Both the position numbers and the translations under genes were made by a program. Under the pieces are notes generated by a model that did not search any database, was not told the origin of the DNA, and was given only the letters and a program-made list of their open reading frames with translations. From contig JAJAGP010000755.1 of the NCBI GenBank assembly GCA_025084515.1, positions 186,001 through 250,000 of the forward strand: DNA of 64,000 bases, in the 5' to 3' direction. This document shows positions 44,961-58,675 of this stretch, in pieces. Position 1 is the stretch's first letter, and the number at the start of each line of letters is the position of its first letter. The DNA is from Ancistrus triradiatus (Eukaryota; Chordata; Actinopteri; Siluriformes; Loricariidae).

Positions 44961-45435
44961 CTGGCCGGGTACTTTAGAGACACCAGTTGACCTGATCTGG
45001 GGGACTAAAAGAGACCCCCAGCAGAGATTATACCTGATAAATAATCCGAAATCTCTCCTGGTGGTCCAGAAGAGCTCTCTGCGGGCTGTGGGGGAGATGA
45101 AGATGAGTTTGGTTTGTGGGCAGCACAAAGTGGAGCCACGGAGCTCCAGCGGCCCCATGATGATCCTCCCAAACACACGGAGTAGGTCCTCTGCTGATCT
45201 GCTCTGCAGTCCTCTGATTAATAATCACACTCATTAAGCGTCTCTGTGATTAAGCACGGCTTTATTTGGAGCGCTCGTTCATTTTTATTCCCACAAACAG
45301 TTTGTACCGAGCCATGAGAACAGAGACGATGCTAATGAGCAAAACAAAAAAAGTTTAGGGATAACTGAAACAAAACAACAGGCCTGGGACCAGACTTAAG
45401 CCAGACTGCAGGAACTTCCTGTGCACACCCTGCCT
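44961..45435. other. intronic DNA, nothing recognised
   Basis: Unique-looking. Confidence 0.4.
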
Positions 45436-46430
45436 AATGAAAGCCAATAATAAATAATGCAAAGAAGCAAAATAGAATACATAAAATAGAGGATATAAAT
45501 ACAGAAAATATAATCCAATAAAATATAGAATACAACAAATACAATCGAGAATTTAATAATAAAAAAGTAATAAAATAGAGAAAACAGTAGTAGTAATAAA
45601 ATAGTATAAATAATCATTAAAATAAAGAATATAATAAAACAAATAACATTATGGAGAACATAATAAATGAAACAGAGAACAAAAAAACATATCATAATAA
45701 AATAAATATAAAGTAATAATAATAATAATAATAATACATTTTATTTGTAATGCACTTTACATTTCAAAGAAATCTCAACGTGCTGCACAATGTTGTAAAA
45801 TGGTATATATAATAAAATAGAGAATAATTAAAAATAGTGTACACAATTAACAAAATAAAGAGCATAATAAAATATACAAAATATACAATTGAATAAAAAA
45901 GTATAACTAAATAAATACAGAAATTAATATAATAATACATACAATAGTATAGAGAATAAATAAAATATACTAAAATGTAATATATAATATATAATAAAAT
46001 AGTGTTCACCATAAATAAAATCTAGAAAATAATATTATAATACATATAAAAAAAATAAAAAAGAGGCTAAAAATATTTAAGACGTAAATTAAAGAATATA
46101 ATAAAATAGTATATACAATTAATAAAATGAAGATATATAAAAAAAGTAAAAAAATATATATAATAAAATATACACCATCAAAATAATATAATAATACATC
46201 TAATAAATATTGTATGTATAAGAAATAAAATATAATATACAAATCTACTATAAATAAAATAAAGAATATAATAAAATAATATCTTCAATTAACAAAATAA
46301 AGAATATAATAAAATATAACAAGCAATATACAAAATATAATAAAATAGTGTGCACTATACATAAATACAGAAAATAATGTAGCAAGTCATATATATCTAT
46401 CTATCTATTATTAAATATATATTATCTATG

Positions 46431-46493
<63 letters not shown>

Positions 46494-46909
46494 AGTGAAA
46501 ATAAAGTTTAATAACATTTTATATATAAAAAATAAAATAACGACTATAATAAATTAACAGAAATTATTGAAGAAAATGAAATGAAGAATTGAATAATATT
46601 TTATATATAATAAATAAACTAAAGATTATAATGAATTGATGTGTATAATGAATAATTAAGGAATAAATTACATTTATTTATTTAATGTATAATAAATCAA
46701 GATAATGAAATAAAGAAGTTAACATTTTATATATAATAAGTCCACTAAAGAATATATTAAATGAATGTGTATAATAAATAAATAAAGAAGGTGAAATATA
46801 TATGTATACATAATAATTGAAGAAAATAAAACAGAGAAAAATAAAATAATTTTATTAAAAAAATATAAAATAACATTAAAATATATGTATAAAATATTAT
46901 AACATTATA
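45436..46909. repeat. AT-rich tract with (TA)n and (AATA)n
   Basis: Words AATAAAATAGAGAATATAAT recur throughout. A (TA)n run lies at about 46436-46488 and a (TAA)n at 45716-45735. Confidence 0.9.
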
Positions 46910-48032
46910 CAGTGGTGCTTGAAAGTTTGTGAACCCTTTAGAATTTCTTATATTTCTGCATAAATATGAGCTAAAACATCATCAGATTTTCACACAAGTC
47001 CTAAAAGTAGATAAAGAGAACCCAGTTACACACAGATGGGATAAGGTTCTTATGCTGGAATGCCAGTGTTTTCCTTTCTCCAAACATAACGCTTTTCTTT
47101 TAAACCAAAAAGTTCTAAATTTTGGTCTCAATCCAGCCACAAAAACATCTTCCAATAGCCTTCTGGCGTCGTCCAACGTGAATCTTTAGCAAACTGCAGA
47201 CGAGCAAGCAATGTCCTTATTTTGGAGAGCATTGGCTTTCTCCCTTGGCAGCCCGCTGGCCATGCACACCATTGTTGTTCAAGTGTCCTTCTGATGGTGG
47301 GACTCATGAACATTAAACATTAGCCAATGTGAGAGACGCCTTCAGATGCTTAGAAAGTTAACTACCCCTGGGCTCCTTTGTTGACCTCACCAGCTATTAC
47401 ACAAAATACGCCTTTGCTCTTGAAGTGATCTTTGTTGGTCGGCCACTCCTGGGGAGGGGTTAACAATGGTCTTGAATTTCCTCCATTTGTACACAATCTG
47501 TCTGACTGTGGATTGGTGGAGTTCAAAAACTCTTTAGAGATGGTTTTGTAACCTTTTTTCCAGCCGATGAATGCATCAACAGACTCTTCCTTTTCTGAAG
47601 CTCCTCAGAAATCCATCTCCTTTGTTCGTGCCATGATTCGTGTGCCACTTTACACTTCAAACCATGTGTTGTGAAGAGCAGGACTTGATAGATCCCTGTT
47701 CTTTAAATATAAAACAGGGTGCCCAACTCACACCTGAATTGGCCATCCCATTTGATTGAAACACCTGACTCCATTCCAATTTTCAACCCTTCACCTTCAA
47801 ACTAACTGCCTAATCCTAGAGGGTACACATACTTTTGCCACTCACTAATATGTGATATTAGATCATTTTCCTCCATAAATAAATGACCAAGTATAACATT
47901 TTTGTCTCATTTGTGTAACTGGGTTCTCTTTATCTACTTTTAGGACGTGTGTGAAAATCTGATGATGGTTTAGGTCATATTTATGCAGAAATACAGAAAA
48001 TTCTAAAGGGTTCACAAACTTAAGCACCACTG
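46910..48032 (-). mobile_element. TA-flanked Tc1-like element, 1123 b, internally deleted
   Basis: Terminal inverted repeats run from CAGTGGTGCTTGAAAGTTTG (46910) and to its complement ending CACCACTG (48032), each more than 100 bases long. Both ends abut TA (46908-46909 and 48033-48034), the Tc1/mariner target. Minus-strand pieces LQFAKDSRWTTPEGYWK, FRTFWFKRKA and LEKGKHW are transposase remnants around the first catalytic Asp region (about 47000-47310). Reading frames are broken, so it is a non-autonomous or dead copy. Confidence 0.92.
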
Positions 48033-48890
48033 TATGTAATAAATAAAATAAGTATTATAATAAAATAATTTATAGAATAAATAAAACAAAGAAGATAGGA
48101 GAGTTTCTGAGTTTAATCTTAATCTCTAATGGTGAAGAAGGTTAAAGGGAGCCAATGGTGAGATAACAGGGCTGCAGGTGAGGACAGCATGGACACCACC
48201 TGTGAAGCATGGTGGGGGAGGGTTATCAAGGATTTGAAGCAGCGAGACTCAACGAGACAACAAACCGAACACGGAACAAGAAGTACTGATGAACATGTAC
48301 GCTGACGTTGTTTGTCCTGAGCTGTAAATAAAGGCGTCGCCCGCGCTCTAATTCAGTCCTGCTGCGTCACGCCGAGTTCCTGCTGATCAGAGATGGACGG
48401 AGTTGAAAAGCTCCTCTCCCAATCAGGCCTAGATTGCACGCTCAGCGGCGTGATGATTTCGGGAGGTTTGATTTCCTCCGCCGGGCGCCTTTCGCTAATT
48501 CGGCCCTTTGTTCTGAAATCGTACCGAGGCTCGTATTCCCTCGCTAACGCCGACCACATCGATCGTCTGGTTCCTGAGGCGTGCAGCAGGGCTAATCTGC
48601 CGGCCGTTAGTCCTCTAATACAGCGCACGGAGCGGAGGTAATGAACAGCTCGATGCACTCGCGCCATAATTAGGGCGACTATCGGGGTTATAAAAATAAA
48701 GCGCTAACGCCGGAGAGGAAGGAGAAGGCGATCACACGAGACTCGGAGCGCTTAACGAGACGGCTAGCTTCCATCAGGGGTACGCAATTATGGTCCTGGT
48801 GTCACAGAGCAAAGCATCTAACAAATGATAAGCCCTGAACCGTCTGAGGGAGCGGCACTCTAAAAAGGTTGCCAGATGTTCAGGTTTCAT
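48033..48890. other. non-repetitive intronic segment
   Basis: 48330-48720 is unique and GC-balanced with CGCTAATTCGGCCCTTTG and other even-composition sequence. A possible conserved element, not demonstrable here. Confidence 0.3.
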
Positions 48891-50145
48891 GCACAAAATG
48901 AGGCCTGGATCCAGCTTTGCGTTTGCAAACTGTGCTTACAATTTTGTTTTGGGGTCAATATCTGGCAACCTGTTTAAAAATGTCATTGAATTAGTAAAAT
49001 AATGTAATGAATTAACAAAACTTTAAATACTAATTGAAGATAACACAGCTTTATAAATAATAAACATAAAAACTTATGTTATATTATAAATGTAATACTT
49101 AATTAATTATCTTTTACTTTATTACCAATTCAGTCATATAATTTCACAATAATTAATATTTTTAAATTAATATTAAAAGTAAAAAAAATATAATAAAAAT
49201 TAAATTAATTAAGTTAAAATAAATCATCAATAATTATGTTACCTGCACAAAATGAGGCCTGGATCCAGCTTTGTGTTTACAGTGACTGCTGTTTTTATTT
49301 TGGGTGAAAATCTGGCAACCGCTTTAAAATAAAATAAAACTAATAAAACGTATACACTCAATTAATTACATTTTTATTAAAATGATGAACTTTTTAATTA
49401 ATTCAATGTTTTGTCTTTTTTAATAATACTTAATTATTTATAAGTTAATATAGTTATGTTTAAAGTTAGAATTATTTTAATAATTAAAAATGCACAATAA
49501 AAAATTACAATAATCAAATAAAAAAACCCTAATAAAAACAATACTACTTTAAATACAATAAATATTACAATTTAAAAAGTTGAAATAAATAACTAATTAT
49601 TATATGTTTCCTGCACAGTGGTAGCAGTGGTAGCAATTTTGTTTTTGGGTCAAAATCTGGCAATCCATTTAAAAAATAAATAAAATTTATAAACATTTAT
49701 AAACTAAATGAATACAATTTTTATTTATAAAAATATTATAATATTTTATAAATTATTTTTATTTGGTTGTAATAAATAAAATAATAAAATTATTTAAAAC
49801 AATAAGTTGAAAAACCCAATTTAAATGGTTATATTATTTATTTAATGCCAAATTAATTAATAAATATTTTTTTTTAAATTTTAATAATAAAAAAATACTT
49901 TAAAAATGAAAATTAAATGTATAAATTATGTTGATCAAATTTTAAAACTAATAAAAATAATAAAACTTTAAATACAACAAATAATACAACTTTAATGAGA
50001 AATAATAATAATAAATTTCTAAATAATAATAAATAATTATTAATTATATGTTTCCTGCCCAAAATGAAGCCTGGGCCCAGCTGCGTTTACAAACAGCGGT
50101 TGCAATTTTTGGGGGAGGTGTGAAAATCTGCCATAGACGTGCTTT
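48891..50145 (+). repeat. tandem ~360-base modules (four copies)
   Basis: Each module has a GC-richer core (CACAAAATGAGGCCTGGATC, TTTGTTTTGGGTCAA, AATCTGGCAACC) followed by ~280 bases of AT-rich filler. Cores start at 48891, 49245, 49613 and 50057, so spacings are 354, 368 and 444. Confidence 0.88.
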
Positions 50146-50580
50146 AATGTCCATTCTGTACCCTAAAGCCCCGTGGCCCAGCAGGAGGCCTTTAGCCATT
50201 ATCAGTCTGAACGGGTTAGCTCTGTTTTTGTAGTTCTTTTTGGATGCATTAGCTGTTAGCGCTGATAAGGACGTATAAGGGCCGGCGATGTGTGCCGTGG
50301 CTCGTTCTCTCGCTCCGCCGTGTCCTCTGTTGGCCTGAATGATATGTTTCGCTATTCGGTTCCATCTGCTGCTCCTCACACTCATTAAGCGTATTGCTGC
50401 TCGTTATGTACGCTCGCCAATGGCCGCCATATTTCAGCTGTAATTAGCTCGTCATTACAGAGGCCACTCTGCACAGCTTCATACAGCGAGTTCAGATCCC
50501 GGCCACCCCCCATATCCACCCCCATTACCCCGGGGGAGATAAAGCTACCCATTATACGCCATTTCAAATTAAATAATCTC
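50146..50580. other. non-repetitive intronic segment
   Basis: Unique, with TCAGCTGTAATTAGCTCGTC near 50434. A candidate conserved non-coding element embedded in AT-rich repeats. Confidence 0.35.
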
Positions 50581-51369
50581 ATGAAATGTATTTTCTTTAA
50601 TTTAATTTGTTTGTATTTATTGATTTCATTTAAAGCTTTTTCTTTAAAAAATACTAAATGGTTATAATCAAACAGCTTTAGTTTTGTTTTTATATTTTGA
50701 AGTTTTATTGAACAATTACTATTAATATTAGATATATAAATTGTAAAAATTAAAATTCATTCAATAATATTTTAACAAAATTAAAAATTATATTTTAAAT
50801 GATTATTTTATTTGGTTATTTTATAAATGTAATATTAAATTAATTTAACAGCAATTCATTGTTGTTTATTATTAATAATTGAGTTATATAATTTAATAAT
50901 AATAATAATAATAATTATTATTATTATTATTATTATTATATAAATTATTTTATAATTATATTTAATGTTTTGTCTTTTAAAATACTGCTTAATTATTCAT
51001 TGAATAATATAGTTGTTTATTTAGTCATCATGTTTTAATAATTAAAAAAATGCATTTAAAAATAAGAATTTAATTAAAACAATTATTTTTATAAAACATT
51101 TGAAAACAAATTAAAATATTATCATATTTTTAATATAACTAATAATAATATTTTATAAATAATAAATATAAAAATTAAAAACCGTATTTGGTCATAATTA
51201 TACATTTAATGTTAAATTCATTATCTTTTACTTTATTAATAATGAATTCATATAGTTTAATAGTTGTCATTATTTTATTAATAAACTCATGTATTTAATA
51301 TTATTTATTAATGAAAGTTGTTATTTGTATGTAAAGTTATCATTTTTAAATAATTAAAAAATACACATA

Positions 51370-51425
<56 letters not shown>

Positions 51426-52015
51426 TGCTCAAAAAAATAAAGGAAACATTTTAATACATTTTACATGAATAAATCCTAAAACTAATAAAAATAATAAACT
51501 TTAAATACTGTAAATAATACAATTAAAAAATATAATTAGTTTATATAATTATTTTATTTAAGTATAATTATAATTTTTATGTTGAATTTATCAATCAACA
51601 AATTTTTATTTTAGTAATAATTCAGTTATTTAATTTGATATCAGTTATTATTTTATTAATTAACTTGTTCCTTTGTTTTAATGTTTTTTTTTATTCTACT
51701 GGTTTTTCAGTTAATTTAGTTATTTTTATTTAACTATTTAATAATGAAATAAAAAAATTAAAGCAATAACTAAAATTAAATGAATAATAATATAACAAGT
51801 AAACAGTCTAAAATGGAAAATTTACATTTATTAATCAACATTTAATTGTCTGTTATTTTATTAATACAATAATAAACTCATTTAATGTAATAATTATATT
51901 TGTTTTATGAAAAATTATTTTATACATTTTATTAATTCATTTTTAAGAATTCTTAATAGAGTTATGTTGTTTGTAATATTTAAATAATGGAAAGAAATAA
52001 ATAAGGCTTAGAAAT
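50581..52015. repeat. AT-rich tract
   Basis: Low-complexity A/T with (AAT)n/(ATT)n near 50900-50940 and (TA)n at 51379-51424. CTGCTCAAAAAAATAAAGGA at 51425 is a lone end of another fish Tc1-like family. Confidence 0.85.
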
Positions 52016-52600
52016 AAAGCACACCAGAGTTGAATGTTCTCACCAGTTTCTGCACACTTCTCAGTTCCCTGCTCTCTTCTGAAATACCTGCTCGCTGTCA
52101 CAAAAGACAGTTTCTCATTCCATAAATGGGTAAATAATATGGTGTTCAGATGATGCGGACCTTAAGCAACACAAACCTGTATTTAAAAAAAGGAAATTAA
52201 CAAAATAAAAGAAAGCACAACCTAGCAGATCAGCCTGGCAGTGACGAGCCGAGGCTTCAGTATCAGAATGTTTGCTTGTTTATTCCGGATCGTTGAGTTA
52301 TGATTGAAGATCTTGTTAAATATGAAATGTGTGGAATCTGAATGAGTGGTGTAATGGGAATCCACTCCAGTCCTGAATGAGAGAGAGTTTTAGTGGCAGA
52401 AACATTGTCGAGTGCAGAGCCATTAAATAATGGGCTGGCACGGCCTTCATTTGGCAAATTACAGTTATTACAAAAGGACTTGGCAGCACGGCGGCGCAGG
52501 CGGTTAGCTCCAGAGGTGCCTGGTTACACTCCCGGGCACAGCCTCTGTGGAGTTTGCATGTTCTCCCCGTGAATACGTGGGTTTGCGGTCATAATTCATA
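52016..52600. other. intronic DNA with a dispersed-repeat fragment
   Basis: 52485-52590 (GCACGGCGGCGCAGGCGGTT, GGAGTTTGCATGTTCTCCCC) is a fragment of a common fish repeat. The rest is unique. Confidence 0.6.
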
Positions 52601-53395
52601 AATATTTTTTAAAAATAATATAATTAATAAAATGGAGAACAGAATAAATGAAATAGAGAATATGCAATAATAAAAAAGTAAATAAAATAACTAAATCAGA
52701 GAATATAATAAAGTAAATCAAATAGCAAATATCATAAAAAGCAAATATAATAAATAAGAGACAATATAATTAAATAGAGACTATACTAAATAAGTAAATA
52801 AAATAGACAATATAATGAAATATTAATTGTGATAAATAAAGTTAAGAATATAATAAATAAAATAGATAATATAATAAAAAAGAGAAAATATAATAAATTA
52901 GTAAATAAAATAAGAGAGAATATAATAAAATAGAAAATATAATAAATAAACAAGAAAATAAAATAGTAAATAGAGAATCTAACAAATAGAGAATGTAATT
53001 AATAAAATAGACAATATAATAAGACAGTAAATATAATAAATAAAATAGAGAACATAATGCAATTCTAAATATAAAAAAATTCAATATAAAATTAATGATT
53101 AAAATTGAGAATAAATGAAATAGAGAATGTGAAATGAAAATACTTGAAAGTATATGAAAAAGCAAACAGAGTAAATAAAATAAATCATATAATAAATAAA
53201 ATAGGGAATAAAATACAATGGTAAATAAGAAGAGAATATAACAAATAGATAATTTAATTAAGAAATAGTAAATATAATAAAACAGTACATATAATAAACT
53301 AGAGAACATAAATAAATTCTGAATATAATCACTAAAATTGATAATACAATAAATAAAATAGAGAATACAATAAAATAGTAAAATTAATCAGTAAT
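52601..53395. repeat. AT-rich tract of AATAAAATAGAGAATATAAT-like words
   Basis: Same repeat character as 45.4-46.9 kb. Confidence 0.88.
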
Positions 53396-54384
53396 ATTGG
53401 TGAGGTACCGGCCGATTCCTACCCAAGCTCCTGAACTCTTAGTGGAGCTGCTCTGTGTGAGAGAAACTGCCGAGCTGGAACTGGAATGAACCTTCATCAG
53501 ACTTTGACCCTGGAAAGAAATGGAATATTTCAGATCGGTCATAATCCTGCACTGATGAGTGAACCATGAAGCTCCTGAGGATTGGGTCTCGTACCGATGC
53601 TGCTTTCAGAGTCGGACTGGACCTGGGAACATCTGGACGATTCTCGGCTGAGTAATGACCTGACTATGAAGATGTGTGACGATGTCGATGGTGTCCAGAT
53701 ACTTTTGAAAGTACAGTTGTGGCTTCCATCGATCAGCACAGGGTCCTGTCCCAGAACAATGTGTTACAGGTCGTGTTCCTTTCCCCAAATCAGCCGTGGG
53801 AGCGATAACGATCCCGCTCAGAGGATCAGCTCCCCTCATTACACACCTTATCTCCCGTCTTCATTAACGCGCACTACTCTGCACCCCCCCCCTCGCCACC
53901 GCGCCGCCCTCCCCAACAGATCTTTATCGCGCTCAGTACCTCGGCGTCTTTGTGCTAAAAGCCAGACAGGGTGAGCTGCAGGGGGGGAAACATCTGTCCA
54001 GCTGTTGCTCAAGGTCCACGGCTAATCCTGTCAGCCTGTGCTATTTTAGGCCATCTGCTAATCTGGCTGAGCCCCAGCGAGCTCGCCGCGCCCCATATCA
54101 CACCCTCACAGGCGCGCTGACCGGCCGCCGCTCGGGATCATTACACAGATGGATACACAAACACAAACACACGCAATGACTCACTCACACTCACACACAC
54201 ACACACACACACACACAAACAAAAACCCAGCCGCAGGACGATCTGTTTCATTCTGATTTTCTTTTGTTGGGTGAACAGATCACGGTTCGAAAATGACTCA
54301 CGGTTCACCTGCAGGGATAAGAGTGCAGAGGACAGGACGCATGTCCATCACAGGCTGCAGTGTGGTGGGATAATCCCCCGAGTG
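53396..54384. other. intronic DNA, nothing recognised
   Basis: Unique-looking with a C-rich run (53884-53892) and (CA)n at 54188-54218. Confidence 0.45.
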
Positions 54385-55312
54385 GCCTTATGACCTTCAC
54401 ATGATCGTCCCTGTGAAAAATGACGTCTCGAAGACAGCTGATGGTGCTCTAAAATCTCACTGTACTTTTCTCAGAAGTGTGAGTGACCTTTACCGAGGGC
54501 CCTGACCCGACCCCATACCATGCCAGAGCCTGGCTTTTGGACTTGTTCCTCATAACAGTCTGGATGGTCCAAAAAAGATCTGTGATACTGATGGGTCTGA
54601 GCACAGTCCCCGTCTCCACTGTATGATGGTCCATCCCAGATCCTTCGAGCCCAGAGAAGCCGACGCCCCTTCTGGACATGATTATAACATAAGGCTTTTT
54701 TTTAGCACAGTAACGATTTCAGTGGTATCTGTGAATGTAACTCTGTATTGTAGAGCTTGATAAAGGTTTGATAAAGGAATCCCTTGTCCATGTGGTTCTA
54801 TCAGTTATTGATGAATGCCGGTTCTTGTTGCAGTGCCGCCTGAGGGAGTTTAGGCTCTTCAGTTTAGGCTTTTTAGGAAATTCCTCCAGATTTTGAATGG
54901 TTTAATGATATTATGCTCTGTAGAGGGAGAAATATATAAATCCCCTCCAGTCTCTCTTTCAGGAACATTGTTTTTAAACATTTCACATTTTCTTTCTCCT
55001 TTGTGGGAGAGCCTCTGATCATCTTTACTTCTCAAAGGCTCAAATCATGATTATAATCACCTGTTTGAAATCATATCATTATTTTGTTTTTTCTCATTAC
55101 TAGCCCTAAATTGCCCCATCCGAAATTTTTTGGAATGTGTTGCAGGCCTGAAATGCAGGAATGGATGTTTATTAAAAAACTGAAACAAAGTTGACCAGAA
55201 AAAAACATGAAATATCTCAGGTTCATTCTGTCTGCAGTGAAATAAAAGTCAAAGTAAATGTAAGAAACACTTCGTTTTCCATACCATCTTTTTCTGATTT
55301 GGGATCATAACA
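54385..55312 (-). mobile_element. Tc1-like copy of the long-TIR family, transposase broken
   Basis: 54412-54700 matches 22420-22680 (transposase relic on the minus strand with VITMSRRG-like and SKSQALAWYGV pieces). 54905-55312 is a full outer terminal repeat with GGAATGTGTTGCAGGCCTGA, GAAATATCTCAGGTTCATTC and ATTTGGGATC. It lies 174 bases upstream of the third nkain2 exon. The other terminal repeat is missing. Confidence 0.85.
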
Positions 55313-55355
55313 CTGCCTCCAGCACCTGGCAGTATGCATGATCGCTCTGGAATAG

Positions 55356-56064
<709 letters not shown>

Positions 56065-56545
56065 AACGATCCTCCATTTACTGTTCTTTCTACCTTCTAT
56101 GTTCTGCTCCTAACACTCTTCTACATTATTTGTTGTGATTCTAAAATCCTTTAATCCTCTGCTTCTAAAATTTCTACATGATTTGATCTACTTTGAAAAT
56201 TCTTCTATTTTATTTGTTCTACTTCTAAAACCCTTCTACATTCCTTGTTCTGGTTTTAAAACTCTTCTCAATTCTTTTTCTGCTTCTAAAGCTCTTCTTC
56301 ACACGTTGCATTATTTAAAAAAATTCTACATACTTTGTTCTGCTCTTAAAACTCTTCTACATTTTATGTTCTGCCTCTAAAACTCTTCTACCTACTTTGG
56401 TTTTCTTCTAAAACTTTTTCTACATTATTTGTTCTGATTCTAAAATCCTTCTACATTTTATGCACTGCTTCTAAAACTTCTGCGTCCTTTGTTCTACTTC
56501 CAAAATTCTTCTATGTTATTTGTTCTGCTTCTAAAACCCTTCTAC
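56065..56545 (-). repeat. ~31-base minisatellite, inverted relative to 13.4-14.9 kb
   Basis: Units TTTGTTCTGCTTCTAAAACT plus CTTCTACATT are the reverse complement of the upstream array. Confidence 0.92.
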
Positions 56546-56583
56546 TGTTACGGCTCGGGGTACGGGCCGTGAAAAGGATGGGG

Positions 56584-57036
56584 TTAAGGACCCAAGTGCA
56601 GACACCTCCCAAAAGACCTCAGGATCCAGGACCACTCTTCAGGACCTCTTTCCAATCTACCAGGTACTGGGTGCTTCCCTGAACCTGGCGGGAGTCCAGT
56701 ATCTGGCGAACTGCTTAAGCCGGGGGCCCCTGGGTGGGCGGAGGCACTGCCTTGGCAAAGGAAGGGTTTGAGGTGGGAGGCATGGAAGGTGGGATGAACC
56801 TTCATGGTCAGAGGCAAATCCAGGCGGTAGGCGACCAGATTTATCCGCCGGACCACCTTAAAAGGCCCCACGTATTTGGGAGCCAACTTGCCGGACACGC
56901 CCCTGAGGGGGAGGTCCCGGGGAGGGGGCAGGTTTGCGCCTGCAATCCGCGGAACGCCGCATGATCTCAATGTTCTGCTGTAGGGCTGCTCGACCCTTCC
57001 GAAGAAAACTGTAAAGTCAAACTGACCAAAGAACAA
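56584..57036 (-). pseudogene. integrase C-terminal remnant
   Basis: KLAPKYVGPFKVVRRINLVA, LPLTMKVHPTFHASHLKP are the post-catalytic integrase segment of Ty3/gypsy elements. The HHCC and DDE regions are absent because the RNase H piece joins almost directly upstream. Confidence 0.85.
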
Positions 57037-57059
57037 GGACCAGCGGGCTTGGCAAGCAT

Positions 57060-57280
57060 TCAGTGCTTCAGATGCTTGGCCTGTTGAATATAAGTCAGGT
57101 TCTTATGGTCGGTCCATACTAGAAATGGGTGTTTAGCCCTCTCCAACCAATGACGGCATTCAGCCAGGGCCAACTTCACCGTGAGGAACTCCCGGTCCCT
57201 AATGGGGTAGTTGTGTTCCACCGGGGTGAGGCATCGCAAAAAATAAGTGGGGGACAGAACGGCCCCCACGCTGATGTCAG
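57060..57280 (-). pseudogene. RNase H-domain remnant
   Basis: The frame contains LTPVEHNYPIRDREFLTVKL, WLERAKHPF and VWTDHKNLTYIQQAK, the conserved RNase H region of gypsy polymerases. It ends at a deletion junction. Confidence 0.88.
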
Positions 57281-57432
57281 AAGCGTCTACCTCGAAGAAG
57301 AAAGGCTCCTCAGGGTCGATTTGGGTGAAGACGGAGGATTGGTCAGGCGTTTCTTAATCTCTTCGAATGCAATGCCCGCCTCTCGTCCAAGGGAAAGGGC
57401 CCGGAACTTTGTGCGTAAGTGCTGTGAGAGGC

Positions 57433-58192
57433 TCAACAATCATGCCAAAGTCCTTCACGAAACACCGAAAAAAGTTCGCGAAGCCCAGAAAACACTGGAC
57501 AAGACGGACAAAGGTGGGCTGGTGTCAATCGCTTGGATATTGGCTGGATCCATGCGCAGTGCCCCTTGGGAGATCCCAGGAACGTGACTGAGGGCACATG
57601 GAAGACTGACTTGTCAAGCTTGATGTAAAGATGGTGCTCCAGCAAAAGCTGGAGGACCCGCCTGACATGGCCTACATGCTCCTCAAGGGATTGGCTAAAG
57701 ACTCAAATATCCTCGAGGTAGACGAAGACGTATCGATCCAGGGCCTCGCGCAAGACGTCGTTAATAAAGCATTGGAAGACGACTGGAACATTCATGAGGC
57801 CAAAATGCATCACAAGATATTCGTAGTGCCACGTGGGCGTCAGAAAGGCCGTCTTCCACTCATCCGCCCTGCCGAATGCGGATGAGGTTATAGGCGTTTC
57901 AGAGGTCCAGCTTGGTAAAGATTCTGGGCCCCCGGAGAACCTCAAACGCTGATGACATGAGCGGCAGGGGGTAACGGTCCTTGATAGTGACCGCCTTGAG
58001 GCCCCGGTAATCGATACATGTATGTCTGCATGGCCCCCCGGAGAAGAGCCTTCCCCGAGGTGGGACCCCTCCTGGCAGGACGTTGTCAGCAAAGTTATAT
58101 TCTCGGTGGGGAGGCAGGCTCTGGGCCTCCCCCTTGCTAAAGACCCTGCTCAGGTCGTGGTATTCAACAGGGATGACCGAGAGATCCACCAT
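57433..58192 (-). pseudogene. reverse transcriptase remnant (Ty3/gypsy)
   Basis: Minus-strand fragments in several frames include YRGLKAVTIKDRYPLPL (finger region), IFTKLDL, DEWKTAFLTPTWHYEYLVM, FGLMNVPVVFQCFIND and the active-site box VFVYLEDI. Then HHLYIKLDKSVFHV with VTFLG (thumb) follows. The box normally reads with two adjacent Asp, and here the first is Glu. Frameshifts separate the pieces. Confidence 0.88.
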
Positions 58193-58386
58193 ATCAGGCT
58201 GGGTTGGGTCTTGGGGGCCGAGGCCGGAGCTGTGAACCAGTGCTCGATGAGGCGCATCCCAGCATCATGACCTCCCCGAGGGTGGTAAAAGGTGTCCTTC
58301 ATGGCACGCGCAAATGTCGCCTCGCTCTTGCACATGGCAGACCCAGACTCCCATTGGGAAGTGGCCCACGCAAGGGAACAGGGAAA

Positions 58387-58668
58387 TCATATAGGCCACC
58401 CGCGAACGTTCAGTGGGGAATTACGAGAGCTGTTGCTCAAAAGAGAGGGGGCACTGCAGTAAAAAGCCCTGACAACAACCTCTGGGGTGGCGACGAGAGA
58501 ACCTCCAACCGGGGACGGGGACGGGGGGGCAGATAGCTTGTCACTGAGCTCCTTGATGGCTGCCCCCAGGGATTCCATTTGCTGCTGCTCATGGCGTCCA
58601 ATGGCTGCATCATGGTGCTGAAGAACCGTGGCATCCGGGGAGGGGCCCGCTGGGACCATACTGGTCAC
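58387..58668 (-). pseudogene. gag N-terminal remnant
   Basis: The minus-strand frame begins directly inside the LTR with MTSMVPAGP and includes a coiled-coil-like HEQQQMESLGAAIKELSDKL. This is the usual start of a fish gypsy gag. The capsid and zinc-knuckle parts are absent. Confidence 0.65.
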
Positions 58669-58675
58669 ACAGTAC

